Shown here piece by piece: positions 55,150 through 64,000 of a stretch of 64,000 bases of DNA. The stretch lies in contig CP075493.1 of assembly GCA_021613535.1 (NCBI GenBank), positions 4,278,001 to 4,342,000 of the forward strand, given 5' to 3'. The position numbers were made by a program, and so were the translations under genes. The DNA is from Adineta vaga (Eukaryota > Rotifera). The first letter of the stretch is position 1; the number at the start of each line of letters is the position of its first letter. The notes under the pieces are model-generated. The model saw only the letters and a list, made by a program, of their open reading frames with translations, had not been told where the DNA came from and made no database searches.

Positions 55150-56550
55150 ATGTCTTTAAATCAAATAAATCGTTTGATTTCAACCAGTCGACAAAGTTAT
55201 ATTTCATCTGTAAATTCAATACGATCTTTATCAACGGCGAAAGATAGTAAGTAATATCTAATATATGGCCCATATACAAACGGTTAAATGGCTTTGTTTT
55301 TAGTTCCATCATTTCCTATGAAACGAAAATCTCCTCTTCGTCCACCACCCGAATATGCTAAATTACGCAAAGAAGCACCTGTAACGAAAGCAAAAATTTG
55401 GGATGGTAGTTCAGTTTGGTTGGTGTCACGCCATAAAGATGTTGTTAAAGTTCTTACTGATTCATCATTCAGTAAAGTACGTACTCATGAAGGATTTCCT
55501 GAAACGGGACCAGGTGGTAAAGCAGCAGCTACAGCTACTAAACCAACATTCGTCGATATGGATCCTCCTGAACATACTCAACATCGATCTATGGTTGAAA
55601 ATGATTTCTCAATGAAAAATGTTGAATCTTTACGGCCTAAACTTGAAAAAATTGCCAATAATTTAATTGATGAGATGAAAAAGAAAAAACAGCCAGTTGA
55701 TTTACATATTTCATATTCTCTACCTGTACCGACATTCACGATTTATGATATGTTAGGAATTCCGTATGAAGATCATGATTTCTTAGAACGATGTAATGCT
55801 ATTCGTACGAATGGAAGTGCAACATCTGCTGAATCATCAGCTGCTAGTCAAGATCTCATGAATTATCTTGCACGTTTAGTATGTTATTGCTTCGATATCT
55901 TTGATTTTATTTCAATCGTTGAATTTATCTTTTAGGTAGAAAAGAAGAAAAAGAATAAAGGTGGTAATGATATGATTACTCGTCTTTTAAAACAAGTTCA
56001 ACAAGGAAAATTGACTGATGAAGAACTTGTTGCTATGTCATTTCTTCTTTTAGTTGCTGGAAATGCAACAACGGCAAATATGATTACATTAGGTATTTTA
56101 ACATTACTTCAACATCCCAATCAATTAAATGAACTGAAAAAGAATCCATCATTAATTAAAAATGCTGTCGAAGAAATTCTTCGTTATCTAACTGGTTCAC
56201 AATTTGCTACTCGACGAGTTGCAATTCAAAAAGTTCAAATCGGTAATCAACTTATTGAAAAAAATCAAGGTGTCTGGGCGTTGAATGCATCAGCCAATGA
56301 TGATGAAGAAGTTTTCAAGAATCCGACTCAATTTGATATTCATCGTCAGCCAAATCCACATTTAGCTTTTGGTGAAGGTATTCATAGATGTGTTGCTGAA
56401 CATTTAGCACGTGCTGAAATTGAAGTTGCTATCAATACTCTTCTTCATCGTTTACCAAATCTTCAACTTGCTGTACCATTTGATAAAATTGAATATGTTA
56501 CTGATTCTTCACGAGATTTCGGTGTTAATGCATTACCGATCAAATGGTAA
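55150..56550 (+). CDS. Cytochrome P450nor-like nitric oxide reductase (CYP55 family) with mitochondrial-type presequence (428 aa)
   Basis: Exons 55150-55246, 55304-55878 and 55936-56550 join in frame (429 codons with stop). Exon 1 encodes a Ser/Arg-rich, acid-poor leader (MSLNQINRLISTSRQS...IRSLST), a plausible mitochondrial signal. The rest follows fungal P450nor closely: PSFPMKR start, WLVSRHKDVVKVL, SKVRTHEGFPETG, PTFVDMDPPEHTQHRSM, NAIRTNGS, I-helix LLLVAGNATTANMI, K-helix EEILR and heme-Cys region FGEGIHRCVAEHLARAE. P450nor takes electrons directly from NAD(P)H and reduces two NO to N2O. It is a soluble, bacterial-derived class of P450, unlike the membrane-bound animal P450s. Likely acquired from a fungus. 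Introns are host-like (57 nt each). Confidence 0.88.
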
Positions 56551-56630
56551 TTTCAAAATTTGAGATTCAGACAATTTAATTTTTTTTCAATTTAGCTTAT
56601 CTAACTACTAACTATTGACTTTTATTCAAC

Positions 56631-56636
56631 AATAAA
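56631..56636 (+). promoter_or_regulatory. Polyadenylation signal of the P450nor-like gene
   Basis: AATAAA 81 nt after the stop codon. Confidence 0.45.
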
Positions 56637-56922
56637 AAGATATATCTATTATTTATTACATATAACAACAACTTGAACATGATTTGCAATGTTTATCGTA
56701 AAGAGAAAGCTTATATTTTCTTAATTAAATTTCATACGAGAGTTTAGCTTTATTTTTAATCGAAAAAACAAGATAGAAGAAATCAAGGTAGACAAAATCT
56801 TGAATGAGAAAAAAAAGAATTAGTTTTTGTTCATCTAAATATCGACTAATTCGATGGATGATTCGGTAGTGGTGGATAATTGATTTTGTTTCTAAACAAA
56901 AATCGTTTAGTATTGAATACAT

Positions 56923-57284
56923 TTATAGATTGAAAAGATTCTCTACATACAACTGAGATTGTGTATTTCCAAATCGTTCACCGCCATCCATTCCTAAAGC
57001 ACCGGCACCAATACCAAAACCAACACCACGAATACCAAATTTTCTTGTATAACATTGTTTACAATATACATCTCCATCATGTTCAGCAACGTTGGAAATT
57101 TCTAACATTTTCTTACAAAGTCCTACAGAAATTAAATTTTACATCGATTAAATTAATCAATCATCTTACCACATCGAAAACAAATTTTATGCCACATTTT
57201 GCCTGCGACGGGAATTGATTCTGCATGAAAAGCGGCATGACCACATCGAGGACAATGAGGTGTTTCTGCACTTGTAAATGGCAT
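56923..57284 (-). CDS. Muscle LIM protein / CRP-like single-LIM protein (104 aa)
   Basis: Exons 57284-57170 and 57122-56923 join in frame (105 codons with stop); the intron is 47 nt. One LIM domain: C-x2-C (CPRC), [14 protein letters not shown], then VYCKQCY. It is followed by a Gly-rich segment ([16 protein letters not shown]), the hallmark of CRP/muscle LIM proteins, which bind alpha-actinin and actin at Z-discs. The length suits single-LIM insect Mlp60A-type proteins. A TA-rich TATA-like run at 57360-57377 lies about 80 nt upstream of the start. Confidence 0.88.
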
Positions 57285-58002
57285 CTTCTCGAACAAATAA
57301 CAATAATAATGCTAATAATAAATTACACTCGATTTTTGTAAAGTAACAGAAACTTTCCACATATATATATATATATAAGTGCGCTACCGAACAATTGATA
57401 TCTGCGTCGTTTTTTTATTTTGAGTACAAAAAGTTAGTAGCAATATATCAACTCTAGTGTAACCAAGCAAATAGAACAAGTATAGAAAGATAAGAGAAGC
57501 ACAATCTGTCAACAGAAAATTGTTTGTATTCAGCGTAGGTTGCTTTCTACTACAAAACATTCCAACAACGAATGTCAATCATTAATAAGACGTAATTTTA
57601 TTTTTTACATATATATATATATATAGGAGGACAGAGAAATATACGTTGGTGCAATCATAATTCAATTGTTAAAGCTAGTTGATAGTGTTGTTGATATTTC
57701 TGTAATTAGTTATTTAGATGATAGATGTATCAAATCTTTTTCCTAATGATAAGGTCATTTCATTGAATTAAAAAAAGAAACGAATCCTACTTTATGACAT
57801 TCCAATATAGATACACGTGAAAACATGTGAATATTGTTCTCATCACGTTTTGATAAAGATTATATATTAAACTAGAGCAACATAAAAAGAATACATTCTT
57901 TTTCGTTTTGAAAGTATTCAGTATTGCAAAAAAAAGGAAATATTCTATTCTCTGTTTAGTACATTTGATATTGTAATTTATTTTGAGAAAATTTATCTGC
58001 AA
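57285..58002. other. Intergenic with two (TA)n runs
   Basis: TA repeats at about 57360-57377 and 57609-57626. The first could serve as TATA region for the muscle LIM gene. No gene is seen. Confidence 0.45.
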
Positions 58003-58437
58003 ATGGCATCATCTAGTCTTGAATCTCTTCGTAAATATACTGTTAATATTTCAACAAATGAAGCACTTGAAACATTAAATCAGCAATTACATCGATTACT
58101 TGCCGATACTCATATAGATTTTAATAAAAGAAAAAAAATGCTTTTACAATTGGAACGAAAACACAATCAATATCGGCGTTTATTTGAACAAAATGATTAT
58201 CATAATCAACATAAATTAGCTGATAATACAAATCTTATTCGACGCATAAAAAAGAAAATTATTGAAGACGATCGTCAACAACGACAACGAAGACATGCAG
58301 AACAAGAACAAACAGCAAGTACAAATTGGTCTCCTGGATATACGGTTATTCTAGTAGGTGGTGCACTTGCCGGCGTTCTATGTGTTGCCACATTAATAAT
58401 TATGATATTAAATAATTCAAAAGAAAAATATGTGTAA
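58003..58437 (+). CDS. Tail-anchored coiled-coil protein (144 aa), unknown family
   Basis: Intronless. Residues about 15-100 are helical and highly charged (LNQQLHRLLAD, KKMLLQLERKHNQYRRLFEQ, IRRIKKKIIEDDRQQRQRR), likely coiled coil. A single hydrophobic helix near the C-terminus (TVILVGGALAGVLCVATLII, about 115-137) is followed by a short basic end, the layout of tail-anchored proteins. There is no signal peptide. SNARE-like topology is possible but I see no SNARE zero-layer pattern I would trust. Confidence 0.6.
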   Translation: MASSSLESLRKYTVNISTNEALETLNQQLHRLLADTHIDFNKRKKMLLQLERKHNQYRRLFEQNDYHNQHKLADNTNLIRRIKKKIIEDDRQQRQRRHAEQEQTASTNWSPGYTVILVGGALAGVLCVATLIIMILNNSKEKYV

Positions 58438-58616
58438 TATATTCATTCATTTGTTTAATTTCATTCGGAATACAATTTATAAAGACTTTTCTATTTGTAC
58501 TCTATACGAAAAAGAACAAATGTTCGTTACTCAGCTTTGAGAATGTCGTGCTGTGTTCTGTTTTTTTTTGTCTCTGTCAATTTTAGAGAGAAAGTGTATG
58601 AAATTAAGAAACTACA

Positions 58617-58699
58617 GCTGTGATGGCCGAGCGGTCTAAGGCGTCTGATTGCTAGTCAGATGGGGTTTCCCCTCGTAGGTTCAAATCCTGCTCGCAGCG
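58617..58699 (+). tRNA. tRNA-Ser (anticodon GCT)
   Basis: The acceptor stem GCTGTGA pairs with TCGCAGC, discriminator G. Box A TGGCCGAGCGG and box B GGTTCAAATCC are present. The anticodon stem TCTGA/TCAGA holds the loop TTGCTAG, so the anticodon is GCT (Ser, AGC/AGT codons). A long variable arm (GGGGTTTCCCC) is typical of serine tRNAs. A TTTTT pol III terminator lies at 58705-58709. No intron. Confidence 0.95.
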
Positions 58700-58944
58700 T
58701 TACATTTTTGCTTTTGCTGTTGCTTGTAAGAAAGAATGAATAATTCTTACGAAATTTTACCTTTGTATTGCATCTTACACATGAATACTATTTCATCCGT
58801 CAATTTTGTTCTGCTCTTTCATGTCTATTTTTGAGTAAATCTATTATTTCAAATGAATATTGCAAAACGAATTTATTAAATTAAAACAACAGTTTCTTAT
58901 CAAGACAGAGTTATATTATATTTCCATTATTAAAATCTCGGTTT

Positions 58945-60369
58945 CTAAAAGAACCATTCAGTTTTGCTCCATAAAATGCAATAACCAAAAACAATACCAC
59001 TACCGAATATACATGCTGTTGTCAACAGTGAACCAAGAAGTAAATGTGTCGTGCCCGATATTCCTTGTCCACTTGTACATCCACCTGCACATCTTGCTCC
59101 AATAAATAAAAGAAATCCTCCGAGAACACTAGCTAGAACGTTTGTTCCATTTTCTGGTCCTAACGGTATAGTATGAGATAGAGTCGATGATAAAGCACTA
59201 CCACCGATAGCAGCTACACCAAAGAGAAAGATTGTATAATTTTCGAGTCCAGAACTTAAAGAACTCAATGATGGTAAGGCTCGTCCAATGGATTTAATTC
59301 GACATACTTGAGCAGCTAATACAGAAAATGCGGATGATGCTCCTAAAGTCATTTCCAAAAGAAGTATAAAGAATAATTGTAGTAGACCAACACCTGCACC
59401 ACAAAGAGATGGTGGCCAAGCAGCCATACGAAAGACGGATCCAATCATACTGTCTGGATTCATAAAGCTTCTGTCTCGAAAATAATAATCTAAATCTGAT
59501 CTCCAAGGTACGAAGAATTCCAAGCCAATAGCTGCACCAAGGAAAACAAGACCAAATATTGAGTGAAGAACAACACTTGGAGTATGTAATATATCAGAAA
59601 GACGACGAAATACAGGTGATGTGGATGGTAATCTTTCTTTTGTGATACGATCATGAATTACAATATAATAGAAGAAAGTGCCTAAAAGTGCACCCAGACA
59701 AGTAAAGAGTGAATTAAAGATACCGGAACCTCTAGAAGCAAAAAATATGTAGAAAATCGATGTTCAATCTTAGGGAAAGATCATCAATATTTACACTTGA
59801 ACAAATATTGTTCCAGGACAACTACCACAGATGACCATTCCTAAACCAATTAGTGAACCTCCAGCAATATAATGAATAACTACAAAAGGAAATTCAGCAT
59901 ATCAACAAAAGTTTTAGACAAGTTTCACTTACTTCCTCGTCGACAATTGTATTCAATATCATCAACAAGAACTTTTCCATAAAGACTTTTACGAACAAGT
60001 TCAAGTATTGCAACGCTTAACATTGATACGCCAACAGCAGCAAGAAACATTTTCAGCATAACAAAACGTTGAAAAACCATTTGTTTACGAATCGTTGGTG
60101 TTAGAAAGACAGTTGCTTTATTCATTAGGAAGCCAAATAAAACTCCAAGAATGATTACACTTAGAACAGTACGAATTATCTTCACCATATTTTTATTTTT
60201 AGATTGACCTTGAGTACTAACTGGATGCTCAACCATTTTTGTTTTACTCGTCTCCCTAACAAATCAAAAAAAAAACAAACAAATAGTTCAAGTTTAATTA
60301 AAATCCAACTGATGCTAAATCTTACCCTAACTTTTTTTGTTCTGCTGGTAACATTGAATCGTTTTCCAT
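58945..60369 (-). CDS. YeeE/YedE-type sulfur (thiosulfate) transporter, copy 1 (412 aa)
   Basis: Exons 60369-60326, 60255-59933, 59879-59795 and 59731-58945 join in frame (413 codons with stop). The protein is polytopic with about nine to ten hydrophobic helices. Two conserved Cys motifs mark the PF04143 sulphur-transport family: GLGMVICGSCPGT in the first half and GARCAGGCTSGQGISG in the second. Bacterial TsuA/YeeE imports thiosulfate through such Cys-rich pores; many bacteria encode the halves as separate YeeE and YedE genes, here one polypeptide. The family is essentially prokaryotic and fungal, so it was probably transferred. A copy with identical exon layout lies just upstream at 61184. 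Confidence 0.88.
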
Positions 60370-61183
60370 TTTGATCACAATTTCAACTGTGATATATTCT
60401 ATAAGTTATTTGCCAATCTTACGTTGTAATATCGTTTACGATAAAAAAATCGATAATGATTGAAAGAGAGAAAAAAATCGTTCGTATAAATCTGAAAGGA
60501 TGAATATACTTGTACAGGTAGGAAGAACGAAGGATAAAATAATAATAATATCGTATTTGAAAATAATAGTTCTTAGCCTTACCTGGATACGTTTGCATAA
60601 GATAAACTTGATTTGATCATTCTTAGAGGACGTTTTTATAATTTCATTAAAGAAAAGAAAATCTGTTATGTCAATGGAAAATAACAAGTTTTATTTTTGA
60701 ATATAAGCATGTTGTTGCTACACAAGAAAACATTCACTAAATTGCGACACATTTCATATGAAAGCAAGGTGAATTTGATATTTTATCTGATGCAACGCCA
60801 TTCGTGTAAACACATATTAATAGATACTTATCAAATACACATTTGGCAAAGAATCAGCGAACGACGTAAATAAATTAATTATAGCAGTTGGCAATATATT
60901 CTAGTTTTCTTTTGCTTTTTTAGAAATTAGAACTATTGATATTGAAATTATATACCAATAGGAAACAATTACGACGAAATATGCACGACTATTTTGATTT
61001 TTCTCATAGAATATGCACTGATATTTGATTCTATTTTCAAGATCATGATACTCTTGTGATAAATAAATTGAAAGTGCACACAAATTTGAAATACAATATC
61101 CTTAGATATAGATTGAAGGTGAATATATTATAATAAATGTCAATCGTTAGAAAAAAAAGCGTTCTGTCTATTTGCATATGATT
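60370..61183. other. Intergenic between the two YeeE/YedE genes
   Basis: AT-rich, no gene; it should hold the promoter of copy 1. Confidence 0.45.
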
Positions 61184-62580
61184 TTAAAACAACCATTCAT
61201 TTTTACTCAGCGAAAAAGAGAAAGCAAAAATAATACCACTACCAAATATACATGCTGTTGTCAAAAATGAACCGACAAGAAGATGTGTTGTACCTGATAT
61301 TCCTTGTCCACTTGTACATCCACCGGCACAACGTGCACCAACAAGCAGAAGAAATCCTCCGAGAATACTAGAAAGAATATTTGTTCCATTTTCTGGTCCT
61401 AATGGTAAAGTATCAGATAGAATCGATGATAAAGCACTACCACCAACAGCAGCCAAAGCAAATAAAAGAGCTGTATAGTTTTTTAATCCATAGGTTAAAC
61501 CAACCAATGATGGTATCTTTTGACCAATAATCTTAATACGACATAATTGTGCAGCTAATACAGAAAATGCAGATGATGCTCCTAATGATTTTTCAAGGCA
61601 AAGTATGAAGAAGAATTGAAGAAGACCAACACCTGCACCGCAAAGCGATGGTGGCCATGCTGCCATACGAAAGACAGATCCGATCATTCTTTGTGGATTC
61701 AAATTACTTCGGATTTGAAAATAATAATCTAAATCTGATCTCCAAGGTACTAAGAATTCTAAACCAATAGCTGCACCAAGAAATAAAAGACCAAGTATCA
61801 AATGAACAATAATACTTGGCGTATGTAATAAATCAGAAATACGACGCAGAACGAATGATGTGGATGGTAATTTTTCTGTGGAGACACGTTCATGAATAAT
61901 ACCGTAATAAAAATAAGTACCTAGAAGACCACCTAAACATGTGAAGAGTGAATTCACGATACCAGAACCCCTACAAAATACAAGAACACGAGAATATTAT
62001 TGTTCATACGATGATCTAGCTACCTACACTTGAATATATACTGTTCCTGGACAACTACCACAGATGACCATTCCTAGGCCAATAAGCGAACCTCCAACGA
62101 TATAATGTACAACTACAAAATAGAATATGAGTTAGTTGAGTACGTTTTTGTTCTCTAGCAAGAAAGCTTTGACTTACAATTTCGTCGACTATTGTGTTCG
62201 ATATACCCATTGATAATTTTTCCATATAAAACTTTACGAAAAAGCTCCAGTAACGCAACACTCAACATTGACATTCCCACAGCAGCGAGAAACATTTTTA
62301 ACATAGCAAAACGTTGAAATAACATTTGTTTACGAATTGTCGGTGCCACAAAGACTGTTCCTTTATTTATTAAAAATCCGAATACAAGACCAAAGATAAT
62401 TGAACATAGAATAGTAAAAATATTCATCAATATGCTTATATTATTGGAATGACCATGTGCAGTGACTGGAGTGTTTTTCTTACTATTTTAAAAGTAGAAT
62501 TAGTTTTTCTAAAAAAAATAAACTTACTCTAAATTCGTCTGTTGTGATGATAACATCGGATCATTTTCTTTATTAGCCAT
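61184..62580 (-). CDS. YeeE/YedE-type sulfur (thiosulfate) transporter, copy 2 (409 aa)
   Basis: Exons 62580-62528, 62482-62178, 62112-62028 and 61970-61184 join in frame (410 codons with stop). Exons 3 (85 nt) and 4 (787 nt) have exactly the same length as in copy 1 and all intron phases agree, so the gene was duplicated after gaining introns. Conserved motifs GLGMVICGSCPGT and GARCAGGCTSGQGISG are intact. N-terminal residues 1-35 are hydrophilic and differ between copies. Expected role: thiosulfate or related sulfur-anion uptake across a membrane. Divergent from the ETHE1-like gene 1.25 kb away. Confidence 0.88.
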
Positions 62581-63828
62581 TTGATCAGATTTAATATATT
62601 CTTTTTGTTGTTTATCAGTTTCAATTTTCAATATCACCCATCAAAACAATTTGTTAGCGCTAAAAAGAAAGAAAATAATATTTTCTTATTTATTACGAAG
62701 TATAAATTATACGTCATGATGACAAGGTATTTTTTGTTCTATCTGATGTAATGCTATTGGTTACAAATAAATATTTATAAGTAATGAGAGGTGTGTGTAA
62801 AAACAGAACAAAATTGGGTACTTAACCTCATATATATTTTGCTGAAAGAAAGAATATTTTTCTAGATTATAATGATAATGAATGCTGGGTTCAAAGATAT
62901 ATGCTGAATAGATTTTCTCAAGTGTTCTTTATAGTAAATAATTATCATCATGTATGCATTAGGATATACTATGCTCAGAAGAAAGAGAAAAATAATATGA
63001 TGGCGTTAGTTGCTATAGTGAATATTTGTCACACCCTCAAGGATATTGACAGAAAAGTCACATGAAAATAGAAAAAAAAGCATTTTCGTTTTAAGAACAA
63101 AAAACATCCATTAAAAGTATTATTCATGTTTTGATATATAAGTACTTATATGTATAAATACAACAGCTAAACGTTTTCTTTTGACAGCAACTTTTTTTTT
63201 ATCCTTAAGTTTCCATTAAAATGAGAAAAAGTACATTCGATATCAAAAATACAAGTAAAAGAAAAATAAGGATTTATTATAAATTTCAAAAATTAACAGA
63301 TGTCTAGATATTTTTTTTAAATTAAATTCTATCATTTAAAGAATAACGTTAATTTTATTCAAGTAAGTTTCGATCTGAAAAAAATACGACAGATCTGCTA
63401 GCGTCATTTCACATTACTCGAAGGGGTTCCCGTTGAAATTTTTTTTTCTTCTGATGCAATGTAGGTGATTTATGCTAGAGAAGATAAGAAATTGTCCTAT
63501 GTCGTTTTTTTTCTTTCTCATTGTCGACATCGACCAAAGACAAATGGTAAACTATATTTTACTGCATTATTCAATTGTTTTACAATTTTAAAAACTTCAT
63601 ATCTAAATTCATAGAGCTCGCGTAACTATCATAATTTTACTTAAATATATGAATAATAATCACAAGATAGAAAGATATCTTTTGGATAAATAAAAAAGAA
63701 ACAAATGAAGCGTAGCAATATATGACATATAATATGGATAGAAAATATATCTTTTTCTCTCTTATTTGAGATTTTATACTTTAGATATTCTATTCTATTC
63801 TATTCTATTCTATTAATCATTAAAATCA
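62581..63828. other. Divergent intergenic region between YeeE/YedE copy 2 and the ETHE1-like gene
   Basis: 1.25 kb, no gene seen. It could act as a shared promoter region for the sulfur genes on either side. Its right end holds a TATTC microsatellite. Confidence 0.45.
63786..63815. repeat. (TATTC)n microsatellite
   Basis: About six TATTC units ending 14 nt before the ETHE1-like start codon. Confidence 0.85.
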
Positions 63829-64000
63829 ATGTCGAAACATTTATTTAGACAGGTATTATTCAAAGAGATATATTTGTATATATATATATATATTAATCGA
63901 ATAAATTCTTATTACAGTTCTTCGAACATGAATCATCAACATATACATATTTATTGGCTGATTTAACAACAAAAGAAGCATTAGTTATTGATCCTGTTGT
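63829..64000 (+). CDS. ETHE1-like persulfide (sulfur) dioxygenase, N-terminal part only
   Basis: Exon 1 (63829-63852) encodes MSKHLFRQ; intron 63853-63917 (65 nt, with a TA run); exon 2 starts at 63918 and runs off the window. The joined start FRQFFEHESSTYTYLLADL followed by KEALVIDPV is the conserved N-terminus of ETHE1/Blh metallo-beta-lactamase-fold sulfur dioxygenases, which oxidise glutathione persulfide to sulfite in mitochondria (animals) or the cytoplasm (bacteria). The metal ligands lie beyond the window. There is no long mitochondrial presequence before the domain, so it may be of bacterial type. Confidence 0.75.

Noticed and set aside
55264-55290. Start of the P450 at the in-frame ATG near 55288
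   Set aside because: That ATG lies in the first intron; the acceptor at 55303 and exon 1 with a targeting leader give a complete, in-phase gene.
63786-63893. Possible CRISPR or tandem-gene repeat at the window end
   Set aside because: Only simple TATTC and TA microsatellites; no spacers.

Overview
The window looks like nuclear DNA of a bdelloid rotifer (Adineta/Rotaria type); this is inferred from content, not from a marker gene. The DNA is AT-rich. Genes are dense, on both strands, with very short GT-AG introns (mostly 47-60 nt). Animal genes (IAP, NOSTRIN-like, muscle LIM protein, calmodulin-like, REXO2-like, rhodopsin-type GPCRs) sit among lineage-expanded families (F-box proteins, SDR dehydrogenases, kelch and trypsin remnants) and genes of fungal or bacterial type (P450nor, YeeE/YedE), as expected for bdelloids with extensive horizontal acquisition.

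Layout. 0-8 kb: a secreted Cys-rich peptide (-), two F-box genes with tiny second exons (+), and a 45-residue protein whose start codon is directly followed by an intron (-). 8-16 kb: a decayed membrane-protein locus, an F-box remnant, an intronless BIR-BIR-RING IAP (+), a VP39-like methyltransferase-fold protein (-) and an ankyrin-oligoribonuclease fusion (-). 16-18 kb: GPCR 1 (+). 18-33.5 kb: an SDR array of eight full-length genes (seven -, one +) and two truncated 3' ends, interleaved with decayed trypsin-like copies and one inactive serine-protease homologue; two blocks here are near-identical tandem duplicates offset by about 3.27 kb. 33.9-36.6 kb: one spliced gene joining LIM domains to an RBR ubiquitin ligase (+). 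37.9-41.4 kb: a 21-exon NOSTRIN-like F-BAR/SH3 gene (+). 41.7-54.4 kb: three more F-box genes, an 893-residue orphan membrane protein (-), GPCR 2 (+), a calmodulin-like gene (-) and a kelch pseudogene (+). 55.1-64 kb: a P450nor (CYP55-like NO reductase) with an apparent mitochondrial presequence (+), a muscle LIM protein (-), a tail-anchored coiled-coil protein (+), tRNA-Ser(GCT), two tandem YeeE/YedE sulfur-transport genes (-) and, divergently, the first two exons of an ETHE1-like persulfide dioxygenase (+) cut by the window end.

Most notable are (i) the YeeE/YedE pair beside ETHE1, which resembles bacterial sulfide-detoxification operons; (ii) the fungal-type P450nor in an animal-like gene setting; (iii) the LIM-RBR fusion; and (iv) the SDR array with conversion-like mosaicism and one member lacking its catalytic Tyr/Lys. 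Exon structures given here were deduced by hand from splice signals and reading phase and are not supported by transcripts.
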